A stretch of 64,000 nucleotides of DNA from an uncultured Parabacteroides sp. (lineage in GTDB: Bacteria; Bacteroidota; Bacteroidia; Bacteroidales; Tannerellaceae), in the NCBI RefSeq assembly GCF_902493135.1, contig NZ_CABUOD010000021.1, positions 18,176-82,175 on the forward strand. The letters run 5' to 3'. Made by a program: the position numbers and the translations under genes. Below the pieces are notes generated by a model. That model made no database searches. It was given only the letters and a program-made list of their open reading frames with translations, and was not told where the DNA came from. Below, in pieces: positions 54,738 to 62,965 of this stretch. The first letter of the stretch is position 1, and every line of letters begins with the position of its first letter.

Positions 54738-55211
54738 ATGGAAGCAGCAAACACCTTGACACTTCCGAAAGAAGCAGTCCAAGAAATCTTTTTCAGGGAA
54801 GAAGCCAGCCGTATCCGGAAAGCGTTTGCCAACAAAAGCGATGAAGAAGATCTGGATTATCTCCTTCACCAGTTACGATGCATAAAAAGCCTGATGGTGC
54901 AACTGGAATTGCCTTGGGATCGCCTGATCACTGTCCTTTTCAGATGTTTCGCTTATTACATGCGGCAACCGAATGTGGAGAACACCCGTAAAACCTACCA
55001 ACTGGCTACCCAGCTGATGGATTGCATCGTCTTCATGTCCCGGAACGGAAGGGTGATGAATGCATTAGTCGAGTTCTTTGATCACCAGATCGACGATCTT
55101 GACAAATTGTTGATCGCTTCTCCCATAATTTCAACATTACGTTCGATAGCCCGTTGCCTGAGAATGTCTTTTTTGAAATTCTCGAATAATTTAGGTTGTC
55201 CGATGAAATAA
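54738..55211 (+). CDS. Hypothetical helical protein, 3' end probably altered
   Basis: A 157-residue ORF of unknown family. Residues 1-115 read like a real soluble helical protein (LTLPKEAVQEIFFREEASRI, LLHQLRCIKSLMVQLELPWD, RKTYQLATQLMDCIVFM). From about residue 116 the frame is simply the antisense of the hepT gene on the other strand. I infer that the original 3' end was lost or that the gene was inserted into hepT. A promoter and a long structured leader precede it. Confidence 0.55.
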   Translation: MEAANTLTLPKEAVQEIFFREEASRIRKAFANKSDEEDLDYLLHQLRCIKSLMVQLELPWDRLITVLFRCFAYYMRQPNVENTRKTYQLATQLMDCIVFMSRNGRVMNALVEFFDHQIDDLDKLLIASPIISTLRSIARCLRMSFLKFSNNLGCPMK

Positions 55212-55273
55212 CTTTCTACTTCTTCTATGGAAAGAAGGACATCGTTCAAATGCATTTCTATATATTCATCCAT
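55082..55273 (-). pseudogene. Truncated HepT-like (DUF86/HEPN) RNase toxin
   Basis: A 63-residue frame starting MDEYIEMHLNDVLLSIEEVE and matching the first half of HepT/DUF86 through RAIERNVEIMGEAINNLS. Full-length members have about 110-120 residues and carry the RX4-6H RNase motif in the missing C-terminal half. The match ends at about 55103, where the unrelated gene from the other strand begins. It overlaps the preceding MntA-type gene by 8 bp. Toxin activity should be lost. Confidence 0.75.
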
Positions 55274-55565
55274 AAATGATAAGTTTAGAACTATCGATAT
55301 TCTTTCTCAAAATCGGATTGCGGATTGCCTGTTCTTCCAATAAATCTATCTCCCGGTGGAGGATGGATGATAGTGAATCTTTCAGGTCAAAGTAGTTATC
55401 GGCATATTCTTCCAATGGAACATTTTCAAAATCGACAACTAAATCGATATCACTTTTATCATTGAAACGATTGGTCAGGACAGAACCGAAAGCAAATAAC
55501 TTTTTGACCTTATGCTTTTTGCACAAAGCTATTATACCTGGCAGATAGTTATTGAAGAAATCCAT
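55266..55565 (-). CDS. MntA-type minimal nucleotidyltransferase (antitoxin)
   Basis: A 99-residue MNT protein; the ATG at 55565 is chosen as the start because homology begins at MDFFNNYLPG. The signature GS(V)...D-x-D is intact: KLFAFGSVLTNRFNDKSDID then LVVDF. In intact MntA/HepT modules this protein AMPylates and silences the HEPN toxin. Here the partner hepT is truncated, so this is an orphan half of a type VII-like toxin-antitoxin pair. Confidence 0.85.
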   Translation of the reverse strand: MDFFNNYLPGIIALCKKHKVKKLFAFGSVLTNRFNDKSDIDLVVDFENVPLEEYADNYFDLKDSLSSILHREIDLLEEQAIRNPILRKNIDSSKLIIYG

Positions 55566-55612
55566 ATTTGTTGTATTTGCTTGGAACAAAGGTATGTTTT
55601 AAATCCGAAAAA

Positions 55613-55954
55613 TCAAATATCCTTTTTCACGATCTCTTCCAGCTTCTTCATATTCTTCCTCTTTGTCGCCCCCATAATCAGGAATAAGTCGATCAAGTAC
55701 CAAACGCTCAAGCCGCCGAATGTGAGCAGTTTGAAGATTCCTTTGATCTTGTCTCCGATCATGAAACGGTCCAGCCCGAAGTATCCGAAGAAAAAAGAAA
55801 CAAGCAGCATGTCGCCTGGGCTTTTGAAACGGGTTTTTACCAAAACCGCCTCTTTTTCAGGAGGAAGGTCGAGCAACCGGTGGATCGGTATTTCATAATC
55901 GGGGAATTTGCTTTCATTGGCAAGAAGGAACTTGTCTACTTTGTCTGCTTCCAT
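55613..55954 (-). CDS. TM2 domain membrane protein
   Basis: A 113-residue protein. A soluble N-terminal half (DKFLLANESKFPDYEIPIHR) is followed by a TM2 domain with two membrane helices and the connecting motif FFFGYFGLDRFMIGDKIKG, then LTFGGLSVWYLIDLFLIM and a Lys-rich cytoplasmic end. TM2 proteins are widespread and their function is unknown. It stands between two nucleotidyltransferase modules. Confidence 0.88.
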   Translation of the reverse strand: MEADKVDKFLLANESKFPDYEIPIHRLLDLPPEKEAVLVKTRFKSPGDMLLVSFFFGYFGLDRFMIGDKIKGIFKLLTFGGLSVWYLIDLFLIMGATKRKNMKKLEEIVKKDI

Positions 55955-55960
55955 ATTATA

Positions 55961-56269
55961 TTAAGTATTTCTTTGATACAAAATGATTCCTTTCCGTTCG
56001 ATATGGTCTATCAAGTCCGGATTGGTCAGTCTGTGGAAAATGGACACGTCGAATTGATAGGGCAAAAGCAAGTCGTCTATGTCCAGCACGATCCGGTTCA
56101 GTTCACTGCGGGTCAATCGTTCGCCGACGAGCGTGATGTCCACATCGGAAAAAGGCTTGTAGTTCCCTTTTGCACGTGAACCGTACAAGATGGCTCGTTC
56201 AATGTTTGGATACCGGTTGAAGACGGTTTCCAACCGGTTCCATTCCGTATCGCTTAAACCATATTTCAT
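55961..56269 (-). CDS. HI0073-like nucleotidyltransferase domain protein
   Basis: A 102-residue minimal nucleotidyltransferase. RAILYGSRAKGNYKPFSDVD gives the GSRAxG...DxD signature, and DDLLLPYQFDVSIFHRL supplies the third acidic residue. The ATG at 56269 overlaps the stop of the following partner by 4 bp (the partner lies upstream in transcription). With the HI0074-type protein it forms a two-component nucleotidyltransferase/toxin-antitoxin-like unit. Confidence 0.9.
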   Translation of the reverse strand: MKYGLSDTEWNRLETVFNRYPNIERAILYGSRAKGNYKPFSDVDITLVGERLTRSELNRIVLDIDDLLLPYQFDVSIFHRLTNPDLIDHIERKGIILYQRNT

Positions 56270-56697
56270 TTGCTTGAAATTAAAGAAGACATTTTTTGCT
56301 CGAATTGTCTGAACAGCGGATAATAGATATGGACGATGTTGTCGTATATCTCTGTCGCCACTTCGTTGTTGTAATTGTGGGAGGTCAGATTGCGGTCGTT
56401 GATTGTTTCCATCCAACGTTTGTTTTCGACAAGTCCTATTTCCAGGGCTTTCCGAATAGCATCGCGTGACCCGTGGATATCTGTGTATCCTTGGTAGCCG
56501 GCGTAATCTTTCATGACTTTCCAAGCGAGTTCATGCGTGTATTCAAAACGTTGTATCAAGCCTTCTTGCAGGAGTTGGTCTATTTCTTCGTCTCTCTTTT
56601 GTTGTTCCGATAAAATATCGACCGCCTGTTGTAGTTTGAGCAATGCTTTTTGGTAATTGGAAAAGCGTTGTTGCCAACGTATATCTTGTTCTTCCAT
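56266..56697 (-). CDS. HI0074 family nucleotidyltransferase substrate-binding subunit
   Basis: A 143-residue all-helical protein of the HI0074 family (PF08780), HEPN-like fold. Characteristic pieces are RFSNYQKALLKLQQAVDIL, IQRFEYTHELAWKVMKDY, GSRDAIRKALEIGLV and NDRNLTSHNYN, whose H/N cluster corresponds to the RxxxH-like region of HEPN proteins. It is first in the pair with the nucleotidyltransferase at 55961 and overlaps it by 4 bp. Confidence 0.9.
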   Translation of the reverse strand: MEEQDIRWQQRFSNYQKALLKLQQAVDILSEQQKRDEEIDQLLQEGLIQRFEYTHELAWKVMKDYAGYQGYTDIHGSRDAIRKALEIGLVENKRWMETINDRNLTSHNYNNEVATEIYDNIVHIYYPLFRQFEQKMSSLISSK

Positions 56698-56776
56698 CTT
56701 GAATGATTTTTGTATGTGGCAAATATAGTTATTTTCCGTATCTTCGCCCTCCGATAATCATTAAAACAACAATCTT

Positions 56777-57379
56777 ATGTTTTCAGGAATTGTAGAAGAA
56801 ACAGCTCAGGTCGTGGCGATCGAGCATGATAAGGACAATATTCATATCACCATGAAATGTTCTTTTGTCGATGAATTGAAAATAGACCAGAGTGTGGCCC
56901 ACAATGGCGTCTGCCTGACCGTGGTCCGCAAAGACGGCGATACATTCACTACTACAGCCATGCGCGAAACCCTGGAACGTTCCAACTTGGGGCTTCTGAA
57001 ACCGGGTTCGCTCGTGAATCTGGAACGCAGCATGATGATGAACGGACGCCTGGACGGACATATCGTGCAGGGACACGTCGACCAGACCGCCGTTTGCACA
57101 AGCGTGGAAGATGCCAACGGAAGCTGGTATTATACGTTCGAATATCCGTTCGACAAGGAGATGGCCGGGCAGGGATATATAACCGTCGAGAAAGGTTCCG
57201 TCTGTGTCAACGGTGTGAGCCTGACCGTCTGCAATTCGAAGCAGAACAGTTTCCAGGTGGCGATCATTCCCTATACGCACGACAATACCAACTTCTGCCA
57301 GATCGAAAAAGGGACGGTTGTCAACCTCGAATTCGACATTGTCGGCAAGTATATCAGCAAAATGATGCAGTTCAAATGA
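56777..57379 (+). CDS. ribE: Riboflavin synthase alpha subunit
   Basis: Converts two 6,7-dimethyl-8-ribityllumazine molecules to riboflavin. The 200-residue chain shows the two lumazine-binding repeats, the first beginning MFSGIVEETAQV and including AHNGVCLTV, the second GHVDQTAV to CVNGVSLTVC. No FMN riboswitch is visible upstream; only a poor promoter-like T/A-rich stretch precedes it. It is a stand-alone gene between the HI0074 module (divergent) and the MATE gene (convergent). Confidence 0.95.
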   Translation: MFSGIVEETAQVVAIEHDKDNIHITMKCSFVDELKIDQSVAHNGVCLTVVRKDGDTFTTTAMRETLERSNLGLLKPGSLVNLERSMMMNGRLDGHIVQGHVDQTAVCTSVEDANGSWYYTFEYPFDKEMAGQGYITVEKGSVCVNGVSLTVCNSKQNSFQVAIIPYTHDNTNFCQIEKGTVVNLEFDIVGKYISKMMQFK

Positions 57380-57557
57380 AAGATCTCCTTTCTTAGGTAA
57401 GCAGGCGCCAAAGTGACCGGGTTTCCGATCCCGCGCGGCCGGTCGAAAAGTAGAAATTGCAGCGTATTCTGGAGGCGGCGTGTATCGCGCCGTCTGCTCT
57501 TTTGTCCTTTGTTTCGGTAGAGAGGGATAGAGGAAAGCATGGTCTGGAAATCATCAT

Positions 57558-58922
57558 TTATTGTTTTGCCTCTTCTTTAATAATACACCTCCGTTTCCAA
57601 ACTCCCATCTTATAATAGATAAAGGTCACGATCAGCCCGATTGCGATGCTGATACCGATCGCCCACCAGATCCCGCTGCGTCCCAGCCAAGAACTGAGAT
57701 AATAGGCGAGGGGAATACGGATCAGCCAGAGGCAGACCAGGCTGGTTATCATCGGGAACAAGGTGTCTCCGGCTCCCCTGAGCGCCCCGTTGTACACATT
57801 CAGCGCCCCGTGTACAATGAAGAAACCGCCGATAATCAGCAGATATTCCTTCCCGATCGCCACGACATCTGCGTCTTTCGTGAACACTTTCATCATTTCG
57901 TCGCCGAACAGGTAGACGGCGGCAAAAGTCAACAGTCCCAGGACTATATTCGTGTACATCGTAAACCGTACTCCCTTTTTCACCCGGTCCAGTTTCCCGG
58001 CCCCGATATTTTGTCCGCAGAAAGCCGCCAACGCCCCCGACAGGGTGAGGACGGCCTGCGTGATGATCGTGTCTATTTTCCCGGCGGCCCCGTAAGCCGT
58101 CAGCGTATTGGTCCCGAAACTGTTCACGATCCCCAACAGGGCGATCAGTCCGAGGGCGATCGCGCATTGCTGTACGCTTGTCGGCAGTCCGATTTTAAGG
58201 CTCTCCCTGAACAGTTTCCAGTCGAACAGCATATCTTGTTTCTTGATGGACAGCAAGGGGTGTGTATTGTTTACATACGCTAAGGCGATACACATGCCGA
58301 TCCCCTGCGAAATGACAGTCGCCCGTGCCGCCCCCTCGATGCCCCATTTGAACACGAGTATGAAAAGCAGGTCGAACGCAATGTTCAGGACAGTCGTGAT
58401 CAGAATGAACAGCATAGGGCGGACGGACTCGCCCACGCCTCGCAAAATCGAAATGATGCTGTTGAAGGTCACGAACAGGAATGTCCCTCCTATGTAAATG
58501 CGGAAATAAGCCACCGCTTGCGGAATGACCTCTTCCGGCGTATTGGTCAGGCGGAAAACCGGCTCTGCGAAAATAATCCCCGCAATGGACAGTATCACGC
58601 CCCCGACTAACATGAAGATGAAGAATGAGGAGAACGCAAGTTGTACCTTTTGGTACTGTTTCGCTCCGAAAAGTTGTGAAATAACCACCGTTGTCCCGCT
58701 TCCGACACCGATCACGAACGAAATGATGAAGTAATAGATGAAGAAGGAGGCCGATACTGCCGCCAGCGCCTCTTTTCCCAGAAACTGTCCGACAATAATG
58801 CTGTCCGTTATGCTATAGAGCTGTTGCAGCAGATTCCCGATCAGCAACGGCAAAGCGAAGCGAACGATCACCTTCCATACCTTCCCCTCTGTCAGATCCG
58901 TATTCCCTTTTCTTTTATCCAT
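57558..58922 (-). CDS. MATE family efflux transporter
   Basis: A 454-residue inner-membrane exporter with twelve predicted membrane helices. The start LPLLIGNLLQQLYSITDSII and the repeat element in the second half (GLPTSVQQCAIALGLIALLG) show the internal duplication of MATE proteins; IVGQFLGKEALAAV is a typical family motif. Exports drugs or cationic metabolites in exchange for Na+ or H+. The substrate is unknown. Confidence 0.93.
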   Translation of the reverse strand: MDKRKGNTDLTEGKVWKVIVRFALPLLIGNLLQQLYSITDSIIVGQFLGKEALAAVSASFFIYYFIISFVIGVGSGTTVVISQLFGAKQYQKVQLAFSSFFIFMLVGGVILSIAGIIFAEPVFRLTNTPEEVIPQAVAYFRIYIGGTFLFVTFNSIISILRGVGESVRPMLFILITTVLNIAFDLLFILVFKWGIEGAARATVISQGIGMCIALAYVNNTHPLLSIKKQDMLFDWKLFRESLKIGLPTSVQQCAIALGLIALLGIVNSFGTNTLTAYGAAGKIDTIITQAVLTLSGALAAFCGQNIGAGKLDRVKKGVRFTMYTNIVLGLLTFAAVYLFGDEMMKVFTKDADVVAIGKEYLLIIGGFFIVHGALNVYNGALRGAGDTLFPMITSLVCLWLIRIPLAYYLSSWLGRSGIWWAIGISIAIGLIVTFIYYKMGVWKRRCIIKEEAKQ

Positions 58923-58957
58923 CCCCTAATAATTGTCAATTTTCCATTGTCAATCGT

Positions 58958-60316
58958 TCAAAGGTCTTTCAACAAAATATTGTCATTCGCCTTAATCATG
59001 TCTTCGCGGGTTTTCAGCAAGGCTTTCCATTCTTTGCTGAACAACCGGGACGTGTCGATCTTGAAGTTTTCCGATCCGTATTCGTCCATGCGTGTCAGCA
59101 GGTAACTGACCGTGATCTTGTTTACGTCGATCGCCGGCTGGTAGTGGACGACCCGTTCGTCATCCCCGTAATTGACTTCGATAATAATATGTAGTTCGGT
59201 CAACTGGTAGAGTATCTGTGTCGTGATGCGGATCGGTATGCGGTAAGCGTCCGACAGTTCATCCGCCGTATAAGGCTTTTCCCCTTTCACGAACCGCTTG
59301 ATGATCAGGGACGCGATCAGCAACGTGAGGAAGTCTTTATATCGCCGGCTGATGTTCTTGCTGTCCCGTTCGAAACTGAACTTCTTCACGTTCTGGGATG
59401 CATACGAGATTTCCGCCCCGAACAGGCAGATCAGCCAGGACAGTTGCAACCACAGCAACAGCAAAGGCAGCGCGGCAAAGCTACCATAGATCGCATTGTA
59501 TTTGCTCACCCAGATCTGCCCGCTGATGTAGATAAACTGGAAGAACTGGAAAGCGGTGCCTGACAGGAACCCGGCCACGAGGCCGTTCACGAATCGGACC
59601 TTTGTGTTGGGCAATGAAATGTAGAGTCCCGTAAATGCCAGGATCGTAATGATATAAGGCGTAATGTTCAGTATGAATTCGACCAGCGGAGTGAAGAAAA
59701 AGTACTGGTTGATAAATGAGTTCTGCAAAGTGGACAGGAAGATGGACAAACCGCTGGATGCCGTCATCAGGACCGGCAAAATCAGGAACAAGGCCAGATA
59801 GTCGGATAGCTTCCGGTACCACGGGCGCGATTTCTGTATCTGCCAGATATCGTTGAACGTGTCTTCTATGGACGAGATCAGGTTGACAACCGTATAAAAC
59901 AGCATGATCAGGCCGACCCCGATGATCACGCCGCCCTGTGCCTGTTCCAGATAGCTTTCGACGAATTCGAAAGCCTTGGTCAACTCCGTCTCATGCCCGG
60001 GGAAATAGTCGAACAATTCCTGGCGTACGGTGTTCTGGAAGCCGAACCCTTTGGCTATCCCCAATAGAACCGCCAAAAGAGGCACGATGGACAGCAGGGT
60101 GCTGTAGGTGAGGGCAGAGGCTTTCGTTTGAAGATTCTCGTTCTGAAACCCCCTGACGGCAAGAATGATGGTCTTGATGATGTTTATATAAAGTTCTTTC
60201 AGTCCGCTTACTTCATTTTCGGTGATCCGCCAAATGTCGTAAGTGACGAAACGGATCGTTCTTGTCAGTAAAGCGTTGATCCGTTCTCCGAGCGTCTTTT
60301 TACCGGTTGTTTTCAT
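58958..60316 (-). CDS. YihY/BrkB (RBN) family inner-membrane protein
   Basis: A 452-residue membrane protein. The ATG at 60316 is preferred to an open frame reaching 60403 because the upstream part covers a palindrome. Six or so membrane helices lie in residues 60-320, with the family motif LTYSTLLSIVPLLAVLLGIA and YNAIYGSFAALPLLLLWLQL. The C-terminal 120 residues are a soluble, winged-helix-like extension (YTADELSDAYRIPIRITTQI) seen in Bacteroidetes members. Older annotations as RNase BN are wrong for this family; the function is not known. Confidence 0.9.
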   Translation of the reverse strand: MKTTGKKTLGERINALLTRTIRFVTYDIWRITENEVSGLKELYINIIKTIILAVRGFQNENLQTKASALTYSTLLSIVPLLAVLLGIAKGFGFQNTVRQELFDYFPGHETELTKAFEFVESYLEQAQGGVIIGVGLIMLFYTVVNLISSIEDTFNDIWQIQKSRPWYRKLSDYLALFLILPVLMTASSGLSIFLSTLQNSFINQYFFFTPLVEFILNITPYIITILAFTGLYISLPNTKVRFVNGLVAGFLSGTAFQFFQFIYISGQIWVSKYNAIYGSFAALPLLLLWLQLSWLICLFGAEISYASQNVKKFSFERDSKNISRRYKDFLTLLIASLIIKRFVKGEKPYTADELSDAYRIPIRITTQILYQLTELHIIIEVNYGDDERVVHYQPAIDVNKITVSYLLTRMDEYGSENFKIDTSRLFSKEWKALLKTREDMIKANDNILLKDL

Positions 60317-60341
60317 ATATAATAAGTGCCAATAAATTAAA

Positions 60342-60404
60342 TGTGCCGATATACCAATAGAAAACCATTTAATCGGCATATTGTTGAATTGGTATACTGG
60401 CACA
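60342..60404. repeat. Inverted repeat between yihY-like gene and rnpB
   Basis: TGTGCCGATATACCAAT (60342-60358) is complementary to ATTGGTATACTGGCACA (60388-60404) at 15 of 17 positions. It lies just beyond the rnpB 3' end and before the YihY gene, and could act as a transcript end or a processing element. Confidence 0.6.
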
Positions 60405-60411
60405 TTATAAA

Positions 60412-60771
60412 AAAAGCAGTCTGCCTATAAGCCGGGTTCTGTACTCCCGCTTGCACGGGAGCGTCTGCCATTTATCTCGTCTTACTGTCACCAGTAAGCT
60501 TTAGCGGTCTACCCCCCGGCATCGGACGAGCAATCCTACATGCGCCGGTATACATGACCTTACAACCCATAAGACGTACGGCATCCTATATTGCTATAAG
60601 ATCCGGTGAGCTCTTACCTCGCCTTTTCACCCTTACCGGACAGGTCCGGCGGTCGTTTTCTGTTACGCTACTCTGCCCTCGCGGACAGCTTCCCGTTAAG
60701 AAGTATGGTGCTCTCTGTTGCCCGGACGTTCCTCCCGTCCCGAAGGACGAGCGACAGACCGGCAGACTGCA
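60412..60771 (-). ncRNA. rnpB: RNase P RNA (bacterial type A)
   Basis: The catalytic RNA that matures tRNA 5' ends, read on the minus strand. The 5' side contains the helix P1/P2 strand GCAGTCTGCCGGTCTGTCGC, then CGTCC and the ACAGAGAGC box. The 3' side ends with the conserved ACCCGGCTTATAGGCAGACT segment, which closes P1, followed by a T-run near 60411. About 360 nt is the normal size. The ends are estimated from the P1 stem and the promoter box at 60778. Confidence 0.93.
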
Positions 60772-60777
60772 ATGGGA

Positions 60778-60785
60778 CAAAGGTA
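60778..60785 (-). promoter_or_regulatory. -7 promoter box of rnpB
   Basis: On the minus strand TACCTTTG matches TAnnTTTG and ends 7 bp before the estimated rnpB 5' end, the correct distance for a start site. Confidence 0.65.
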
Positions 60786-60877
60786 ATTCTTTTAATTGAC
60801 AATTGAAAATGGATCACCACATCAAAATGGTTCGAGCAGGTTCTCTTTTGCTTTTTCTGCCAGTCTAATTTGTTTTC

Positions 60878-60961
60878 GATAATGTCATGTATATGTTCGA
60901 CGTTGTCGTGTATATGCTCGGTGTTGTCGTATATGTTTTCGACGTTGTCGAAAATAAAATA
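60878..60961. repeat. Four tandem 21-bp repeats
   Basis: Units start at 60878, 60899, 60920 and 60941, with the shared core GTTGTCGTGTATATG. On the minus strand the period of 21 bp reads as seven-residue repeats of the form DNVEHIH, but the frame runs on into rnpB. I call the DNA repeat only. The rest of 60800-61223 is an A/T-rich intergenic region; a small palindrome GTACT...AGTAC at about 61061-61082 lies in it. Confidence 0.7.
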
Positions 60962-61223
60962 CATCGGCATCTAATGGCAGGCTCATGGGAAACATTCTGC
61001 CTTTCTTGCTGTTATATTATTGAATGTATGACCATTTGTCAGACGGTAGATTGTTAAAAAGGTACTTTGCATTACACAGTACTGTTAATCGCAGTTAAGC
61101 CCTTGCGGAGTGCCGTTAAAAGTGATAAAAAAACAGTCGCAAATGGAATAATCGCACGTTTTTTGAGTTTTCTTTGCCGAAAGAAAAATGTTAAATTTAA
61201 ATGTTTGATAAAATAAAAAGAGT

Positions 61224-62822
61224 ATGAAAAAGATGTGGAAAAATGTGCTTGGTATCGTTCTCGTAGCTGCAATCAGTGCGGGGGCGGCTGTTGGGACGAG
61301 TGCTTACCTGATTCATAAGAATCAACCGGTATATAGTGCTTCAGGCTCAGCAAATACCTTCAATCAGCCGATCCGGTTAGCCGGTTATAACACGGTTGCT
61401 GCAGAGAATACAGATTTTACTACGGCTGCAGAAAGTACGGTTCATGGCGTTGTGCATATTAAGGCCACGACAAATGCCAAACAATATGCCGACGGAGGCA
61501 ATCAACCGCAGTATGTCGATCCGTTCGAATACTTCTTCGGATTCGGAGGACGTGGAGGCGGAGGTTTCCAGCGTCCGCAACCGCAACCACGGGTAGGAGC
61601 CGGTTCCGGAGTGATCATTTCGACTGATGGATATATTATAACGAACAACCATGTGATCGATGGGGCAGACGAGCTGGAAGTGACATTGAATGACAACCGC
61701 AAGTTTGCTGCCAAATTGGTCGGAACCGATCCGACGACGGATATCGCTTTGCTTAAGATCGATGCGAAAGATCTTCCTACCATCCCGTTCGGCGATTCTG
61801 AAAAACTGAAAGTCGGAGAGTGGGTGTTGGCAGTCGGTAATCCGTTCAATCTTACTTCTACGGTTACGGCCGGTATTGTGAGTGCGAAAGGACGTGGCAT
61901 CTCGATGGGAGGCGGAGACAAGAGCAAGATCGAATCGTTCATCCAGACCGATGCGGCCGTGAACCCCGGTAACAGCGGGGGAGCGCTGGTGAATACAAAA
62001 GGTGAATTGGTCGGTATCAATACCGCTATTTATTCCGAAACAGGAAACTTTGCCGGTTACTCGTTTGCAGTGCCTATCAGCATTGCAGGGAAAGTGGCAA
62101 ACGACTTGAAACAGTTTGGTGCCGTACAGCGTGCTATTCTGGGTGTCCAGATTATGAGCGTGGGTGATATCGCCGACATGCTGGGCTATCCGAATCTGCC
62201 GGCTAAACAGAAAGATGAACTGAGCGCCCTGAAATCCAAGATAAAAGTTTCCGAAGGTGCATGTGTGGCTGATTTCGCGGACCGCAGTACTGCCAAGGAA
62301 GCCGGTATTGAAAAGGGTGACGTGATTGTTGCCGTAAATGGTGCAAAAGTAAAATCTGCGAATGCTTTGCAGGAACAGATCAGCAAATATCGTCCGGGTG
62401 ACAAAGTGCAGGTAACTGTAGACCGTAACGGCAGCACCAAGACGTTTAATGTAGAACTTCGTAACGCACAGGGCAGCACTGCAGTAGTGAAAAGAGCCGC
62501 CGACAGCGCCGAAGTTTTGGGAGCCGCTTTCAGTGCGTTGACAAGCGAACAGAAACGTGAATTAGGTATAAGCTATGGTATTGAAGTAACCGGTTTGCTG
62601 AATGGTAAACTGAAAGATGCCGGTATCAAGAAAGGTTTCATCATCATGGTTGTAAACGATCAGAAGATTTCATCTCCTGAGCAGCTTGAAAAAATAGTTG
62701 ACAAGGTTTTGAAAGGTAACAATGACGATCGTTACATCAATGATGATCGTTACATCGTAGTAAAAGGTTTCTATCCGAATAATGGACGTACGAAAGTATA
62801 TGCTATAGATCTGGCTGAATAA
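61224..62822 (+). CDS. degP: DegP/HtrA (Do/DeqQ) family serine protease
   Basis: A periplasmic protease-chaperone of 532 residues. The signal anchor (VLGIVLVAAISAGAAVG) is followed by a Gly/Phe/Gln-rich insert (FGGRGGGGFQRPQPQP). The trypsin-like domain shows the triad: His in IITNNHVIDGADE, Asp in TTDIALLKID and Ser in AAVNPGNSGGALV. Two PDZ domains follow, the first near LGVQIMSVGDIADMLG and the second towards KKGFIIMVVNDQK. It degrades misfolded envelope proteins. No stress-type promoter is recognised upstream. Confidence 0.95.
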   Translation: MKKMWKNVLGIVLVAAISAGAAVGTSAYLIHKNQPVYSASGSANTFNQPIRLAGYNTVAAENTDFTTAAESTVHGVVHIKATTNAKQYADGGNQPQYVDPFEYFFGFGGRGGGGFQRPQPQPRVGAGSGVIISTDGYIITNNHVIDGADELEVTLNDNRKFAAKLVGTDPTTDIALLKIDAKDLPTIPFGDSEKLKVGEWVLAVGNPFNLTSTVTAGIVSAKGRGISMGGGDKSKIESFIQTDAAVNPGNSGGALVNTKGELVGINTAIYSETGNFAGYSFAVPISIAGKVANDLKQFGAVQRAILGVQIMSVGDIADMLGYPNLPAKQKDELSALKSKIKVSEGACVADFADRSTAKEAGIEKGDVIVAVNGAKVKSANALQEQISKYRPGDKVQVTVDRNGSTKTFNVELRNAQGSTAVVKRAADSAEVLGAAFSALTSEQKRELGISYGIEVTGLLNGKLKDAGIKKGFIIMVVNDQKISSPEQLEKIVDKVLKGNNDDRYINDDRYIVVKGFYPNNGRTKVYAIDLAE

Positions 62823-62875
62823 TAAAATAACGTTATATTCGTCTTATTTGGCGGGAAGATTGTTAAAGGTTTATA

Positions 62876-62906
62876 ATTGGCTGGGTGTAGGGTGCATCCA
62901 GCCAAT
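62876..62906 (+). terminator. Hairpin after degP
   Basis: ATTGGCTGG (62876-62884) pairs perfectly with CCAGCCAAT (62898-62906). There is no long T-run, so termination may be partial; the rpoD promoter begins 21 bp later. Confidence 0.45.
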
Positions 62907-62926
62907 TCTGTCAATAAAAATAATAT

Positions 62927-62934
62927 TATCTTTG
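62927..62934 (+). promoter_or_regulatory. -7 promoter box of the primary sigma factor gene
   Basis: TATCTTTG matches TAnnTTTG exactly and lies 32 bp before the start codon. Confidence 0.65.
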
Positions 62935-62965
62935 CACCCTGATATTCTCAATATAAAATTATTGG

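Noticed and set aside
56700..56776. FMN riboswitch before ribE
   Set aside because: The gap is only about 80 bp and A/T-rich, without the conserved RFN-element boxes.
60668..60970. 100-residue minus-strand protein with heptad repeats
   Set aside because: Most of the frame overlaps the rnpB RNA gene and its promoter, so the frame is accidental beyond the repeats.
61055..61090. tRNA-like or regulatory RNA at the GTACT...AGTAC palindrome
   Set aside because: The stem has only five base pairs and no tRNA-type conserved loops, so it was left as a small palindrome.
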